Source: Pseudarthrobacter sp. NamE2
GTDB lineage: Bacteria > Actinomycetota > Actinomycetes > Actinomycetales > Micrococcaceae
Length of the DNA stretch: 59,592 nucleotides
Assembly (NCBI RefSeq): GCF_005796205.1
Contig: NZ_VAHN01000019.1
Span: 1-59,592 of the forward strand
Direction: 5' to 3'
The number at the start of each line of letters is the position of its first letter. The stretch's first letter is position 1. The translations under genes were made by a program, and so were the position numbers. This document shows positions 16,659 through 24,859 of the stretch, in pieces. The notes under the pieces were generated by a model. That model made no database searches, was not told the origin of the DNA, and saw nothing but the letters and a program-made list of their open reading frames with translations.

Positions 16659-17957
16659 GTGACCAGTACAGCCACCTCAACCACAGCCGTCAGCAACCAG
16701 CCGCTGGCTGAGCTCGATCCCGAAATCGCCGCAGTCCTGGACCAGGAGCTTGGCCGCCAGCGCGGCACCCTGGAAATGATTGCCTCCGAGAACTTCGCTC
16801 CCCGCGCCGTGATGGAAGCCCAGGGCTCCGTGCTCACCAACAAGTACGCCGAGGGCTACCCCGGCCGCCGCTACTACGGCGGCTGCGAATACGTTGACGT
16901 TGCAGAGCAGCTGGCCATCGACCGGGTGAAGGCCCTGTTCGGCGCCGAGTTCGCGAACGTCCAGCCGCACTCCGGTGCACAGGCCAACGCTGCCGCGCTC
17001 TCCGCCATGATCAACCCCGGCGACAAGATCCTCGGCCTGTCCTTGGCCCACGGTGGGCACCTGACCCACGGCATGAAGCTGAACTTCTCCGGCAAGCTCT
17101 ATGAAGTGGCGGCGTACCAGGTGGAGGAAGACACCTTCCGCGTGGACATGGACAAGCTCCGCGAGCAGGCCATCAAGGAAAAGCCGCAGGTCATCATCGC
17201 CGGCTGGTCCGCCTACCCGCGCCACCTCGACTTCGCCGCCTTCCGCTCCATCGCCGATGAAGTGGGCGCGCTGCTCTGGACGGACATGGCACACTTCGCC
17301 GGCCTGGTGGCCGCGGGCCTGCACCCGAGCCCGGTGCCGCACTCCGACGTCGTCACTTCCACCGTGCACAAGACCCTGGCCGGTCCCCGCTCCGGCGTGA
17401 TCCTGGCCAAGGAACAGTGGGCAAAGAAGCTGAACTCCAACGTCTTCCCGGGCCAGCAGGGCGGGCCGCTGATGCACATCATCGCCGCCAAGGCCGTGGC
17501 CTTCAAGATCGCCGGCACCCAGGAATTCAAGGAGCGCCAGGAGCGCGTCCTGGAAGGCGCCAGGATCATCGCCGACCGCCTGAACCAGGCCGACGTGGCA
17601 GAAGCAGGCGTTTCCGTCCTTACCGGCGGCACCGATGTGCACCTGGTGCTCGTGGACCTGCGCAACTCCCAGCTGGACGGCCAGCAGGCCGAGGACCTCC
17701 TGCACTCCGTGGGTATCACCGTCAACCGCAACGCCGTGCCGTTCGACCCCCGCCCGCCGATGGTCACCTCCGGCCTGCGCATCGGCACCCCCGCCCTGGC
17801 CACCCGCGGCTTCGGCGCAAACGAGTTCACCGAGGTTGCCGAGATCATCGCCACCGCCCTCAAGGCAGGCAACAGCGCCGACGTCGACGCCCTGCAGGCC
17901 CGCGTGGACAAGCTGGCGGCCGACTTCCCGCTCTACCCCCAGCACGAGCAGTGGTGA
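16659..17957 (+). CDS. glyA: Serine hydroxymethyltransferase
   Basis: 432-aa PLP enzyme interconverting serine + THF and glycine + 5,10-methylene-THF. The GTG at 16659 follows AGGAG. Landmarks: LEMIASENFAP near residue 40, the Tyr-rich GYPGRRYYGGCEYVD near 67, HSGAQANAA near 106, and PLP-binding STVHKTLAGPRSG with Lys238. The N-terminus has about 15 extra Thr/Ser-rich residues. It is three bases upstream of folD, so the two are one operon, under the ZTP riboswitch. Confidence 0.97.
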   Translation: MTSTATSTTAVSNQPLAELDPEIAAVLDQELGRQRGTLEMIASENFAPRAVMEAQGSVLTNKYAEGYPGRRYYGGCEYVDVAEQLAIDRVKALFGAEFANVQPHSGAQANAAALSAMINPGDKILGLSLAHGGHLTHGMKLNFSGKLYEVAAYQVEEDTFRVDMDKLREQAIKEKPQVIIAGWSAYPRHLDFAAFRSIADEVGALLWTDMAHFAGLVAAGLHPSPVPHSDVVTSTVHKTLAGPRSGVILAKEQWAKKLNSNVFPGQQGGPLMHIIAAKAVAFKIAGTQEFKERQERVLEGARIIADRLNQADVAEAGVSVLTGGTDVHLVLVDLRNSQLDGQQAEDLLHSVGITVNRNAVPFDPRPPMVTSGLRIGTPALATRGFGANEFTEVAEIIATALKAGNSADVDALQARVDKLAADFPLYPQHEQW

Positions 17958-17960
17958 CCA

Positions 17961-18863
17961 ATGGCTGAAACCACAACCGCACAGATCCTTGACGGCAAAG
18001 CCACCGCTGCTGCCATCAAGGCCGAGCTGACCGAACGCGTGGCCGCACTCAAGGCCAAGGGCGTCACCCCCGGCATCGCCACTGTGCTCGTGGGTGCGGA
18101 CCCTGCCTCGCAGCTCTACGTCTCCATGAAGCACAAGCAGTCTGTGCAAATCGGGATGAACTCGATCCAGCGCGAGCTTCCGGCGGATGCCACCCAGGAG
18201 CAGGTGGAGGCCCTCATTGACGAACTCAATGCGGACCCAGCCTGCCACGGGTACATCGTGCAGCTGCCGCTGCCCAAGCACCTGGACACGGACGCCATCC
18301 TGGAGCGCATCGATCCCGCCAAGGACGCCGACGGCCTGCACCCGACCAACCTTGGCCGGCTGGTACTCAACGTCAACACCGGGATCACCTCGCCGCTGCC
18401 GTGCACGCCCCGCGGCGTCATCGAGCTGCTGGAGCGCAACGGCTACAGCCTCGCGGGCAAGCATGTTGTCGTGGTGGGCCGCGGCGTCACGATCGGCCGT
18501 TCCATCGGCCTGCTGCTCACGCGGCGGGACGTGAACGCCACCGTGACCCTGACGCACACGGGCACGAAGAACCTGTCCGGGCTACTGCGGCAGGCGGACG
18601 TCATCGTGGGTGCTGCGGGCGTCAAGCACATCGTCAAGGCCTCTGACGTGAAGCCGGGGGCGGCGCTGCTGGACGTCGGGGTGACCCGCGAAACCGACCC
18701 CGAGACCGGCAAGAGCCGGGTCCACGGCGACATCGATCCCGCCGCTGCCGAGGTGGCCGGCTGGATCTCGCCCAACCCCGGGGGCGTCGGGCCCATGACG
18801 GTGGCGCTGTTGATGACCAACGTGGTCGAGGCGGCGGAACGCCAGGCGCAGCCCGCCCGGTAG
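17961..18863 (+). CDS. folD: Bifunctional methylene-THF dehydrogenase / methenyl-THF cyclohydrolase
   Basis: 300-aa folate enzyme converting 5,10-methylene-THF to 10-formyl-THF with NADP. Conserved stretches: VGADPASQLYVSMKHKQ near residue 35 (catalytic Tyr and Lys), VQLPLPKHLD near 98, PCTPRGVIELL near 150, VVVGRGVTIGRSIGLLL near 172, and the C-terminal NPGGVGPMTVALLM. The GRG in place of the usual GRS of the nucleotide-binding loop is a small variation. It follows glyA by three bases. Confidence 0.96.
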   Translation: MAETTTAQILDGKATAAAIKAELTERVAALKAKGVTPGIATVLVGADPASQLYVSMKHKQSVQIGMNSIQRELPADATQEQVEALIDELNADPACHGYIVQLPLPKHLDTDAILERIDPAKDADGLHPTNLGRLVLNVNTGITSPLPCTPRGVIELLERNGYSLAGKHVVVVGRGVTIGRSIGLLLTRRDVNATVTLTHTGTKNLSGLLRQADVIVGAAGVKHIVKASDVKPGAALLDVGVTRETDPETGKSRVHGDIDPAAAEVAGWISPNPGGVGPMTVALLMTNVVEAAERQAQPAR

Positions 18864-18877
18864 TTACCCGCAAAGCG

Positions 18878-18932
18878 TACGACGGCGGCGCGGCCCCTTT
18901 CGCACGAAAGGCGCCGCGCCGCCGTCGTAGTT
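18878..18932 (+). terminator. Terminator after folD
   Basis: A very strong hairpin: TACGACGGCGGCGCGGC pairs with GCCGCGCCGCCGTCGTA, with an additional CCTTTCG/CGAAAGG inner stem. Its T-run is poor. The same ACGACGGCGGC core is used in the hairpin after ndh and near 59548. Confidence 0.75.
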
Positions 18933-18980
18933 AGAGCGGGCGGCACTGGAAGTGCCCTTCCACCTGTCCCGCAGCTCTAC

Positions 18981-18986
18981 TAGTGT
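18981..18986 (+). promoter_or_regulatory. -10 hexamer of the exporter operon
   Basis: TAGTGT, seven bases before the GTG at 18994; fits the leaderless pattern seen at several genes in this window. Confidence 0.4.
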
Positions 18987-18993
18987 GCGAAGG

Positions 18994-19971
18994 GTGCACA
19001 ACGAAGCCATGATGCCGGCGGGCACCCGTTCCGGCAGACTGCCGCATGCCGGCACCGTCATCGCGGCGGAAAACCTGACCAAGACTTACGGCGATGTGGC
19101 CGCGGTGGACGGCATTTCCTTTTCCGTGTCGGCGGGTGAGTCCTTCGGCCTGCTGGGCCCCAACGGCGCGGGCAAGTCCACCACCATGAAGATGATCGGC
19201 GGTGTTACCGGCCGGACGTCCGGCAAGCTCAGCATCATGGGCCTGGACCCGGACTCGCACGGACCGGAAGTGCGGGCGCACCTGGGCGTGGTGCCGCAGC
19301 AGGACAACCTGGACGAGGAACTGCGGGTGCGGGACAACCTCCTCATCTATGGCCGGTATTTCGGCCTGCCCATGAGCTACCTGGGGCCCAAGGCCGACGA
19401 ACTGCTGGAGTTCGCCCAGCTGACGGACAAGGCAAAGTCCAAGGTGGATGCCCTGTCCGGCGGCATGAAGCGGCGGCTCACCATCGCCCGCTCGCTCATC
19501 AACGAACCGCGCATCCTGCTCCTGGACGAGCCCACCACCGGGCTGGATCCGCAGGCACGCCACATCCTGTGGGACCGCCTGTTCCGGCTCAAGGAACAGG
19601 GCGTCACGCTGATCCTCACCACGCACTACATGGACGAGGCGGAGCAGCTGTGCGACCGGCTGATCGTGGTGGACAAGGGCCGGATCATGGCCGAAGGGTC
19701 GCCCGCCCGGCTCATCCGGGACCATTCCACCAGGGAAGTGGTGGAACTGCGCTTCGGATCCGAGCGCAACACCACCATCGCCGCGCAGCTGGACGGTATC
19801 GGCGAGCGGCTCGAGGTCCTGCCGGACCGCGTGCTGATTTACGCACACGACGGCGAGGGCGCACTTGAGCAGGTGGCCTCCCGCGGCCTGCGGCCGCTGA
19901 CGTCCCTGGTGCGCAGGTCGTCCCTGGAGGACGTCTTCCTGCGCCTCACCGGACGGAGCCTCGTTGACTGA
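18994..19971 (+). CDS. ABC exporter ATP-binding protein (NodI/DrrA type)
   Basis: About 325-aa ATPase. Walker A GPNGAGKST is near residue 60, the Q-loop region VVPQQDNLDEEL near 100, signature LSGGMKRRL near 155 and Walker B ILLLDEPTTGLD near 180, with a C-terminal regulatory region ending SLEDVFLRLTGRSL, typical of NodI/DrrA exporters. The start is uncertain: GTG at 18994 (leaderless) or ATG at 19009. It overlaps the next gene by 8 bp. With two ABC-2 permeases it forms an export complex; the exported compound (lipid, glycolipid or drug) is unknown. Confidence 0.88.
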   Translation: MHNEAMMPAGTRSGRLPHAGTVIAAENLTKTYGDVAAVDGISFSVSAGESFGLLGPNGAGKSTTMKMIGGVTGRTSGKLSIMGLDPDSHGPEVRAHLGVVPQQDNLDEELRVRDNLLIYGRYFGLPMSYLGPKADELLEFAQLTDKAKSKVDALSGGMKRRLTIARSLINEPRILLLDEPTTGLDPQARHILWDRLFRLKEQGVTLILTTHYMDEAEQLCDRLIVVDKGRIMAEGSPARLIRDHSTREVVELRFGSERNTTIAAQLDGIGERLEVLPDRVLIYAHDGEGALEQVASRGLRPLTSLVRRSSLEDVFLRLTGRSLVD

Positions 19972-20815
19972 CGTGCAGGCTCCGCGTTCCGGAGGCCTGG
20001 GCGCCCACAGCCCGGAAGTGGCTGCCGCGAAGGCCCGGCGGTGGGGAGCGTTCTACTATGCGGAGCAGGTGCTCCGGGTGATGAAGAACTACGCCTGGTC
20101 CATGCTGATGTACAGCGTGGGGCAGCCCGTTGCTTACCTGTTTGCGATGGGCGTTGGCCTGGCAACCCTGGTGGACAGCCAGGACGCCGCGGCGTTTGGC
20201 GGCGTCAGCTATCTCACCTTCATTGCGCCCGCGCTGCTGGTGTCCGCCGCCGTCATGACCGCCGCCAACGAGTTCACCTTCCCCGTGATGGCGGGATTCA
20301 AATGGCGCCGGACCTACTTTGGCCCGCACGCCTCACCGCTGACGCCCTCACAGATCGCGGCCGGACACATTATGGCCGTGACGCTGCGCCTGCTCCTGCA
20401 ATCGGCCATCTACTTCGCCGCCGTGGCGATGTTCGGAGCCACGCCGCACGGCGGGGCGTGGCTGGGCATCCTGGCCGCCACCCTCGCCGGGTTGTCCTTC
20501 GGGTTGCCGCTGATGGCGTACTCGGCATCCATCACCGAGGACAAGGGCCAGTTCGCGCTGGTGATGCGGCTGATCGTGATGCCGCTGTTCCTGTTCTCCG
20601 GAACATTCTTCCCGCTGGACACGCTTCCGCTGGCCCTCCGGTGGATCGGCTGGATCTCGCCGATCTGGCACGGCACGGAACTGGGCCGGGTGGCCGGCTA
20701 CGGCTACGGGGAACCGCCGCTGCTGACCATGGTGCACGTCGCTGTCCTGGCGGGACTCGCCATCGTTGGCTGGATCCTGACCCGGCGCCGGTTCGAGAAG
20801 CGGATGGGGCAATGA
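19964..20815 (+). CDS. ABC-2 type exporter permease (NodJ/DrrB-like), first of two
   Basis: 283-aa membrane protein with about six hydrophobic segments starting near residue 50 and the NodJ-like stretch TFIAPALLVSAAVMTAANEF. The TTG at 19964 overlaps the ATPase stop by 8 bp; a GTG at 19973 is the alternative. It shares its end with the next permease by an ATGA overlap, implying translational coupling and a 1:1:1 complex. It would form half of the membrane channel. Confidence 0.85.
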   Translation: MTDVQAPRSGGLGAHSPEVAAAKARRWGAFYYAEQVLRVMKNYAWSMLMYSVGQPVAYLFAMGVGLATLVDSQDAAAFGGVSYLTFIAPALLVSAAVMTAANEFTFPVMAGFKWRRTYFGPHASPLTPSQIAAGHIMAVTLRLLLQSAIYFAAVAMFGATPHGGAWLGILAATLAGLSFGLPLMAYSASITEDKGQFALVMRLIVMPLFLFSGTFFPLDTLPLALRWIGWISPIWHGTELGRVAGYGYGEPPLLTMVHVAVLAGLAIVGWILTRRRFEKRMGQ

Positions 20816-21654
20816 GTCCGGACGTCCGCCGGGCTGAGCACCCCGGGGCCGCGGAGGAGGCACGGAACAGGGCCTTTGGTCCGCTTTACTCACGCAACGC
20901 CCGGGCAGTCATTTCCCGCGGCCTGATGGCCACCCGGAGCAGCAACTGGCTGGTGATGCTGTCCGGGTTCTTCGAGCCTGTCCTGTTCCTGGTTTCCATG
21001 GGTGTTGGCCTTGGCGCGATCGTGGGCACAGTGGAGGGGCCGGGCGGCGGGGAGATCAGCTACGCCGCTTACATCGCCCCCGCGCTGCTTGCCGTGTCCG
21101 CGATGAACGGGGCCGTATACGACTCCACCTGGAACGTTTTCTTCAAGATGCACTTCGCCAAGCTGTACCAGGGCATGCTCTACACCTCGCTGGGTCCGCT
21201 GGACGTTGCCCTGGGCGAGATCTTCCTCGCGCTGCTCCGCGGCATGCTGTACGCCACCGGATTCACCGCCGTGATGGGGGTGATGGGGCTGATAACCTCC
21301 CCGTGGGCGCTCCTCATGGTTCCGGCCTCGGTCCTCATCGCGTTTGGTTTCGCAAGCATGGGGATGGGCATCACCAGTTTCCTGAAGACCTTCCAGCAGA
21401 TGGACTGGATCAGTTTCATCCTGCTTCCGATGTTCCTGTTCAGTGCCACCTTCTACCCGCTGAGCGTTTACCCGGAGCCCATCCAGTGGTTCATCCAGGC
21501 CATGCCGCTGTGGCACGGGGTGGAACTGCTGCGCCAGATCAGCGTGGGAACCTTCACGGCCGCCACCCCTGTCCACATCGGCTACTACCTGGCGATGACC
21601 GCCGTCGGAATGCTGCTGACAACCCTCCGCCTGCGCGCGCTGTTCCTCAAATAG
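20812..21654 (+). CDS. ABC-2 type exporter permease (NodJ/DrrB-like), second of two
   Basis: 280-aa permease. The ATG at 20812 overlaps the previous stop (ATGA); the frame extends much further upstream but that part is antisense-like noise in the first permease. It resembles its neighbour in layout (an N-terminal cytoplasmic stretch, then AAYIAPALLAVSAMNGAVYDS near residue 85 and GFASMGMGITSFLKTFQQMDW near 180), suggesting duplication followed by divergence. Probably makes a heterodimeric channel with the preceding gene product. Confidence 0.87.
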   Translation: MSPDVRRAEHPGAAEEARNRAFGPLYSRNARAVISRGLMATRSSNWLVMLSGFFEPVLFLVSMGVGLGAIVGTVEGPGGGEISYAAYIAPALLAVSAMNGAVYDSTWNVFFKMHFAKLYQGMLYTSLGPLDVALGEIFLALLRGMLYATGFTAVMGVMGLITSPWALLMVPASVLIAFGFASMGMGITSFLKTFQQMDWISFILLPMFLFSATFYPLSVYPEPIQWFIQAMPLWHGVELLRQISVGTFTAATPVHIGYYLAMTAVGMLLTTLRLRALFLK

Positions 21655-21662
21655 CACTGCCG

Positions 21663-21728
21663 CCCAACTGACTCGCAGTTAACGCACTCAAACCGGGTTT
21701 TCAGTGCGTTAACTGCGAGTGAGTTGGG
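21663..21728. repeat. 66-bp palindromic intergenic element, copy 2
   Basis: CCCAACT..CTCGCAGTTAACGCACT and AGTGCGTTAACTGCGAG..AGTTGGG form a stem of more than 20 bp with only a few mismatches around CAAACCGGGTTTTC. It starts eight bases after the exporter operon's stop codon, so it could also act as its transcription terminator. Copy 1 is at 15439-15504, in the same orientation and with the same G-rich flank (GGGGAGGG / GGGGGAGGG). Confidence 0.85.
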
Positions 21729-21796
21729 GAGGGAGGGGTGTTCGCCGGAGGTGGAAGCCGGCCGGAGCACTCTGCGGGGTTTGAGAGAATAGCTTC

Positions 21797-22348
21797 ATGC
21801 GATCTTTGGGCAGCTCTGCGTCATCCTCCAAACCCGCCAAGGGCGGATTCTCCATGTTCCGCATCAGCGGTCCCGGGCTGATGGTCCTGGTGACGGCATT
21901 CGTGGTTGCCGTCATCTTCGCCGCCAACCAGAACGACGTCGTGGGCTGGGTAGTTGCCATCATCGCCGGCTTCTGGCTCGCCCTGGCATGCTTCGTGGTG
22001 TTCAGCATCCAAAAGGCCGCCAAGAAGGCCGGTGCCAAGCTGACCGAGGCGCAGAACGCCTTCACCGGCCGCGGACGCTACGCCACCGCGGACCAGGGCG
22101 GAACGCGCGTTGTTGCCGAACGGAGCCAGGCCGATGAGGTCCGCGACCTGAAGCTGGACCACTCATTCAAGATCGTGCAGGTGCAGATCCGCGTTGTGGA
22201 AGAGGAACGCGCCAAGGGAGCTGCCGCAAACCAGGACACGATCAACCGCGCGCTGGAAACCATCGAGATCACTGCCACGAATGCCCGGGACATGATCAAG
22301 TCCTCGGGCGGAAGCGGGGAGCCGGTTGCCGGCACCATCATCGACTAA
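21797..22348 (+). CDS. Small membrane protein of unknown function
   Basis: 183 aa. An N-terminal basic/Ser-rich tail (residues 1-20) is followed by two hydrophobic segments (about 24-43 and 48-68), then a soluble, partly helical C-terminal domain rich in charged residues (KIVQVQIRVVEEERAKG; INRALETIEITATNARDMI). The ATG at 21797 is preceded by GAGAAT six bases upstream, fitting a leaderless start. I do not recognise the family; homologues are, as far as I recall, common in Micrococcaceae. It directly precedes xthA, whose start signals overlap its stop codon. Confidence 0.72.
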   Translation: MRSLGSSASSSKPAKGGFSMFRISGPGLMVLVTAFVVAVIFAANQNDVVGWVVAIIAGFWLALACFVVFSIQKAAKKAGAKLTEAQNAFTGRGRYATADQGGTRVVAERSQADEVRDLKLDHSFKIVQVQIRVVEEERAKGAAANQDTINRALETIEITATNARDMIKSSGGSGEPVAGTIID

Positions 22349-22351
22349 AGT
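22346..22351 (+). promoter_or_regulatory. -10 hexamer of leaderless xthA
   Basis: TAAAGT, whose TAA is also the stop codon of the preceding gene; seven bases separate it from the GTG start at 22359. Confidence 0.45.
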
Positions 22352-22358
22352 GGAGCGG

Positions 22359-23192
22359 GTGAGCTCGGCATTGAACAAGGATTTCCTGCGCGTCGCATCA
22401 GTCAACGTCAACGGGCTCCGTGCTGCCTACAAGAACGGCATGGCGGCGTGGCTGGAGCCGCGCGATGTGGATATCCTCTGCCTCCAGGAAGTCCGCGCAC
22501 CGGACTCAATCGTCCGGGAGCTGTTGGGCGATGGCTGGCATATCCTGCATGCCGAAGCGGAAGCCAAGGGACGCGCGGGAGTAGCGATTGCCTCCCGGGA
22601 AGAGCCGCTGGCCACCCGCAACGGCATCGGTGATGACTACTTTGCGACGGCGGGACGCTGGGTCGAAGCCGACTTCCGGCAGACGAACGCCGCGGGGGAG
22701 CGGGTGCAGCTCACGGTGGCCAGCGCCTACGTTCACTCCGGCGAGGCGGGCACGCCCAAGCAGGACGACAAGTACCGCTTCCTGGATGCCATGAGCGTCC
22801 GGCTGCCTGAGCTGACCAAGCACAGTGACCACGCCCTGGTGGTGGGCGACCTCAACGTCGCCCACACGCCGCTGGACATCCGCAACTGGAAGGGCAACCT
22901 GAAGAAGGCCGGCTTCCTGCCGGAGGAACGTGCCTACTTTGACCGGTTCTTCGGCGAGGACATCGGCTGGCACGACGTTCACCGCGCCATGGCAGGAGAG
23001 ATGGACGGGCCATACACCTGGTGGTCCTGGCGCGGCAAGGCCTTCGACAACGACGCCGGCTGGCGCATCGACTACCACCTGGCCAGTCCGAAACTCGCGT
23101 CCTCGGCCATCTCGGCCGTCGTGGACCGCGCCGCCACGTACGACACCCGATTCTCCGACCATGCCCCGCTGGTAGTGGATTACCAGCTCTAA
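22359..23192 (+). CDS. xthA: Exodeoxyribonuclease III / AP endonuclease
   Basis: 277-aa DNA repair nuclease of the EEP fold that cuts at abasic sites and removes 3' blocks. Visible active-site motifs: SVNVNGLRAA near residue 14, CLQEVRAP (catalytic Glu near 41), VVGDLNVAHTPLDIRN (Asp/Asn near 155), WRIDYHL and SDHAPLVVDY at the C-terminus (Asp-His). The GTG at 22359 was chosen for its fit with homologues and with a -10 at 22346; an ATG at 22326 lies inside the upstream gene. Confidence 0.93.
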   Translation: MSSALNKDFLRVASVNVNGLRAAYKNGMAAWLEPRDVDILCLQEVRAPDSIVRELLGDGWHILHAEAEAKGRAGVAIASREEPLATRNGIGDDYFATAGRWVEADFRQTNAAGERVQLTVASAYVHSGEAGTPKQDDKYRFLDAMSVRLPELTKHSDHALVVGDLNVAHTPLDIRNWKGNLKKAGFLPEERAYFDRFFGEDIGWHDVHRAMAGEMDGPYTWWSWRGKAFDNDAGWRIDYHLASPKLASSAISAVVDRAATYDTRFSDHAPLVVDYQL

Positions 23193-23214
23193 GCCATCGA
23201 AAGTTTCCCGCCCA

Positions 23215-24258
23215 ATGACTAGCCAGACCTCCCCGGCCGTAAAGAAGCGCATCCTGTCCGGAGCCAAGCCCACAGCGGACTCGCTGCACCTGGGCAACTA
23301 CATCGGTGCCGTCCGCAACTGGGTGGACATGCAGGCGGAGTACGACGCCGTCTTCTTTATCCCTGACCTGCATGCCATCACCGTGGACTTCGACCCGTCG
23401 GAGCTGGCCAGGCGCACCCGCATCGTCGCCGCCCAGTACATCGCTGCCGGCATCGACCCGGACAAGAGCATTTTCTTTGTCCAGTCCCACGTCCCGGAAC
23501 ACGCGCAGCTGGCCTGGGCGCTGAACTGTATCACTGGCTTCGGTGAAGCCTCGCGGATGACGCAGTTCAAGGACAAGACCCAGAAGTCGGGCGCGGATGC
23601 AGCAACGCTGGGGCTCTTCGCCTACCCCACCCTGATGGCGGCGGACATCCTGCTGTACCAGACGGACCTGGTGCCCGTGGGCGAGGACCAGCGCCAGCAC
23701 CTGGAGCTCACCCGCAACCTGGCCCAGCGCTTCAACACCAAATTCGGTGCCACCTTCACCGTTCCGGAGGCGACCATCGTGAAGGAACGCGCCAAGATTT
23801 ACGACCTTCAGAACCCCAGCGCCAAGATGTCAAAAACCGGTGAATCGCCCAACGGGGCCATCCAGCTGCTCGAGGATCCCAAGATCGCGGCCAAGCGGAT
23901 CAAATCCGCGGTGACCGACGCCGGCACCGAGATCCGCTTCGACCCCGAGGAAAAGCCGGGGGTCTCAAACCTGCTCACCATCTACTCGTCCCTGACCGGC
24001 AAGTCCGTGGCCGAGCTCGAGGCCGAGTACCAGGGGAAAATGTACGGTCACCTGAAGGTTGACCTCGCCGACGTCGTGGTGGAGTTCGTGACGCCGCTGC
24101 GCGACCGGACCAACGAACTGATGTCCGACCCCGCCGAGCTGGACCGGCTGCTGGCCTCCGGTGCCGAACGTGCCCGCGAGATCGCGTCGGTCACGCTGGG
24201 CCAGGTCTACGAGCGCATGGGCTTCCTTCCTTCGCTTAGCCTCGCAGGAGTCCGCTAG
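23215..24258 (+). CDS. trpS: Tryptophan-tRNA ligase
   Basis: 347-aa class I aminoacyl-tRNA synthetase charging tRNA-Trp. The HIGH motif is HLGN at residues 25-28 within GAKPTADSLHLGNYIG; the KMSKS loop is KMSKT near residue 203. TDLVPVGEDQRQHLELTRNLA near 152 is a TrpS signature. The length is standard. It lies 22 bp after xthA and 4 bp before the 2H phosphoesterase gene, so it is likely cotranscribed with the latter. Confidence 0.96.
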   Translation: MTSQTSPAVKKRILSGAKPTADSLHLGNYIGAVRNWVDMQAEYDAVFFIPDLHAITVDFDPSELARRTRIVAAQYIAAGIDPDKSIFFVQSHVPEHAQLAWALNCITGFGEASRMTQFKDKTQKSGADAATLGLFAYPTLMAADILLYQTDLVPVGEDQRQHLELTRNLAQRFNTKFGATFTVPEATIVKERAKIYDLQNPSAKMSKTGESPNGAIQLLEDPKIAAKRIKSAVTDAGTEIRFDPEEKPGVSNLLTIYSSLTGKSVAELEAEYQGKMYGHLKVDLADVVVEFVTPLRDRTNELMSDPAELDRLLASGAERAREIASVTLGQVYERMGFLPSLSLAGVR

Positions 24259-24262
24259 CGCC

Positions 24263-24859
24263 ATGTCATCGAGCGTAGGCGTCATCCTGGGGTTCCCGCC
24301 TGACATAGCGGAGGAGCTGCAGCGCTGGCGTGCGTCGTTCGGCGACCCGCTGGCGCACGTGGTGCCGGCGCACATCACGCTGGTGACCACCACTCCCACC
24401 TCTGACTGGGAAGCCACCCGGGAGCACGTCCGTGAAGTAGCGCGGCAGCAATGCCCTTTCATGGTCACCATCGCCGGAACCGGGACCTTCCGTCCGGTTT
24501 CCCCGGTGGTTTTTATCAACGTGGAGGACGGCTTCGAGGAGTGCGTCGAGCTGCATGAAAAGCTCCAGCAGGGCCCGCTGCAGCGGGAACTGCCTTTTGC
24601 CTACCACCCGCACGTCACCATAGCCCACGACGTCCCACCTGAGAGCCTCGATGATGCCGAAACGGCGCTGAAAAGCTACAGGGCCACCTTCCCCGTGGTT
24701 AGCATGGGACTCTACGAGCACGATGCCGACGGCATATGGCAGCTACGGGAAGAGCTGGACTTTGGGACCGAGACTGACAACGACGCCGGCACCAGATTTA
24801 CGGAAGCCGCCGCGGAAGCAGCAGCAAAAGCAGGCGGAGCAGCAGCCTCTTCCCACTGA
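24263..24859 (+). CDS. 2'-5' RNA ligase / 2H phosphoesterase family protein
   Basis: 198 aa. The two signature His-X-Thr motifs are present: HITLVTT (near residue 34) and HVTIAHD (near residue 118), spaced as in the LigT/2H superfamily, which acts on cyclic phosphodiesters or RNA ends. The last 30 residues are a low-complexity Ala/Glu/Gly tail (AAAEAAAKAGG). The ATG at 24263 has GGAG about 15 bases upstream. The 3' end overlaps the frame of the next gene. The physiological substrate is unknown. Confidence 0.85.
   Translation: MSSSVGVILGFPPDIAEELQRWRASFGDPLAHVVPAHITLVTTTPTSDWEATREHVREVARQQCPFMVTIAGTGTFRPVSPVVFINVEDGFEECVELHEKLQQGPLQRELPFAYHPHVTIAHDVPPESLDDAETALKSYRATFPVVSMGLYEHDADGIWQLREELDFGTETDNDAGTRFTEAAAEAAAKAGGAAASSH

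Noticed and set aside
16677..18557. 626-codon open frame antisense to glyA and folD
   Set aside because: It crosses two clear genes on the plus strand and shows only composition-driven residues; no start signals.
20041..20811. Upstream extension of the second ABC-2 permease frame
   Set aside because: This part overlaps the first permease in another frame; the ATG at 20812 overlapping the previous stop is a better start.
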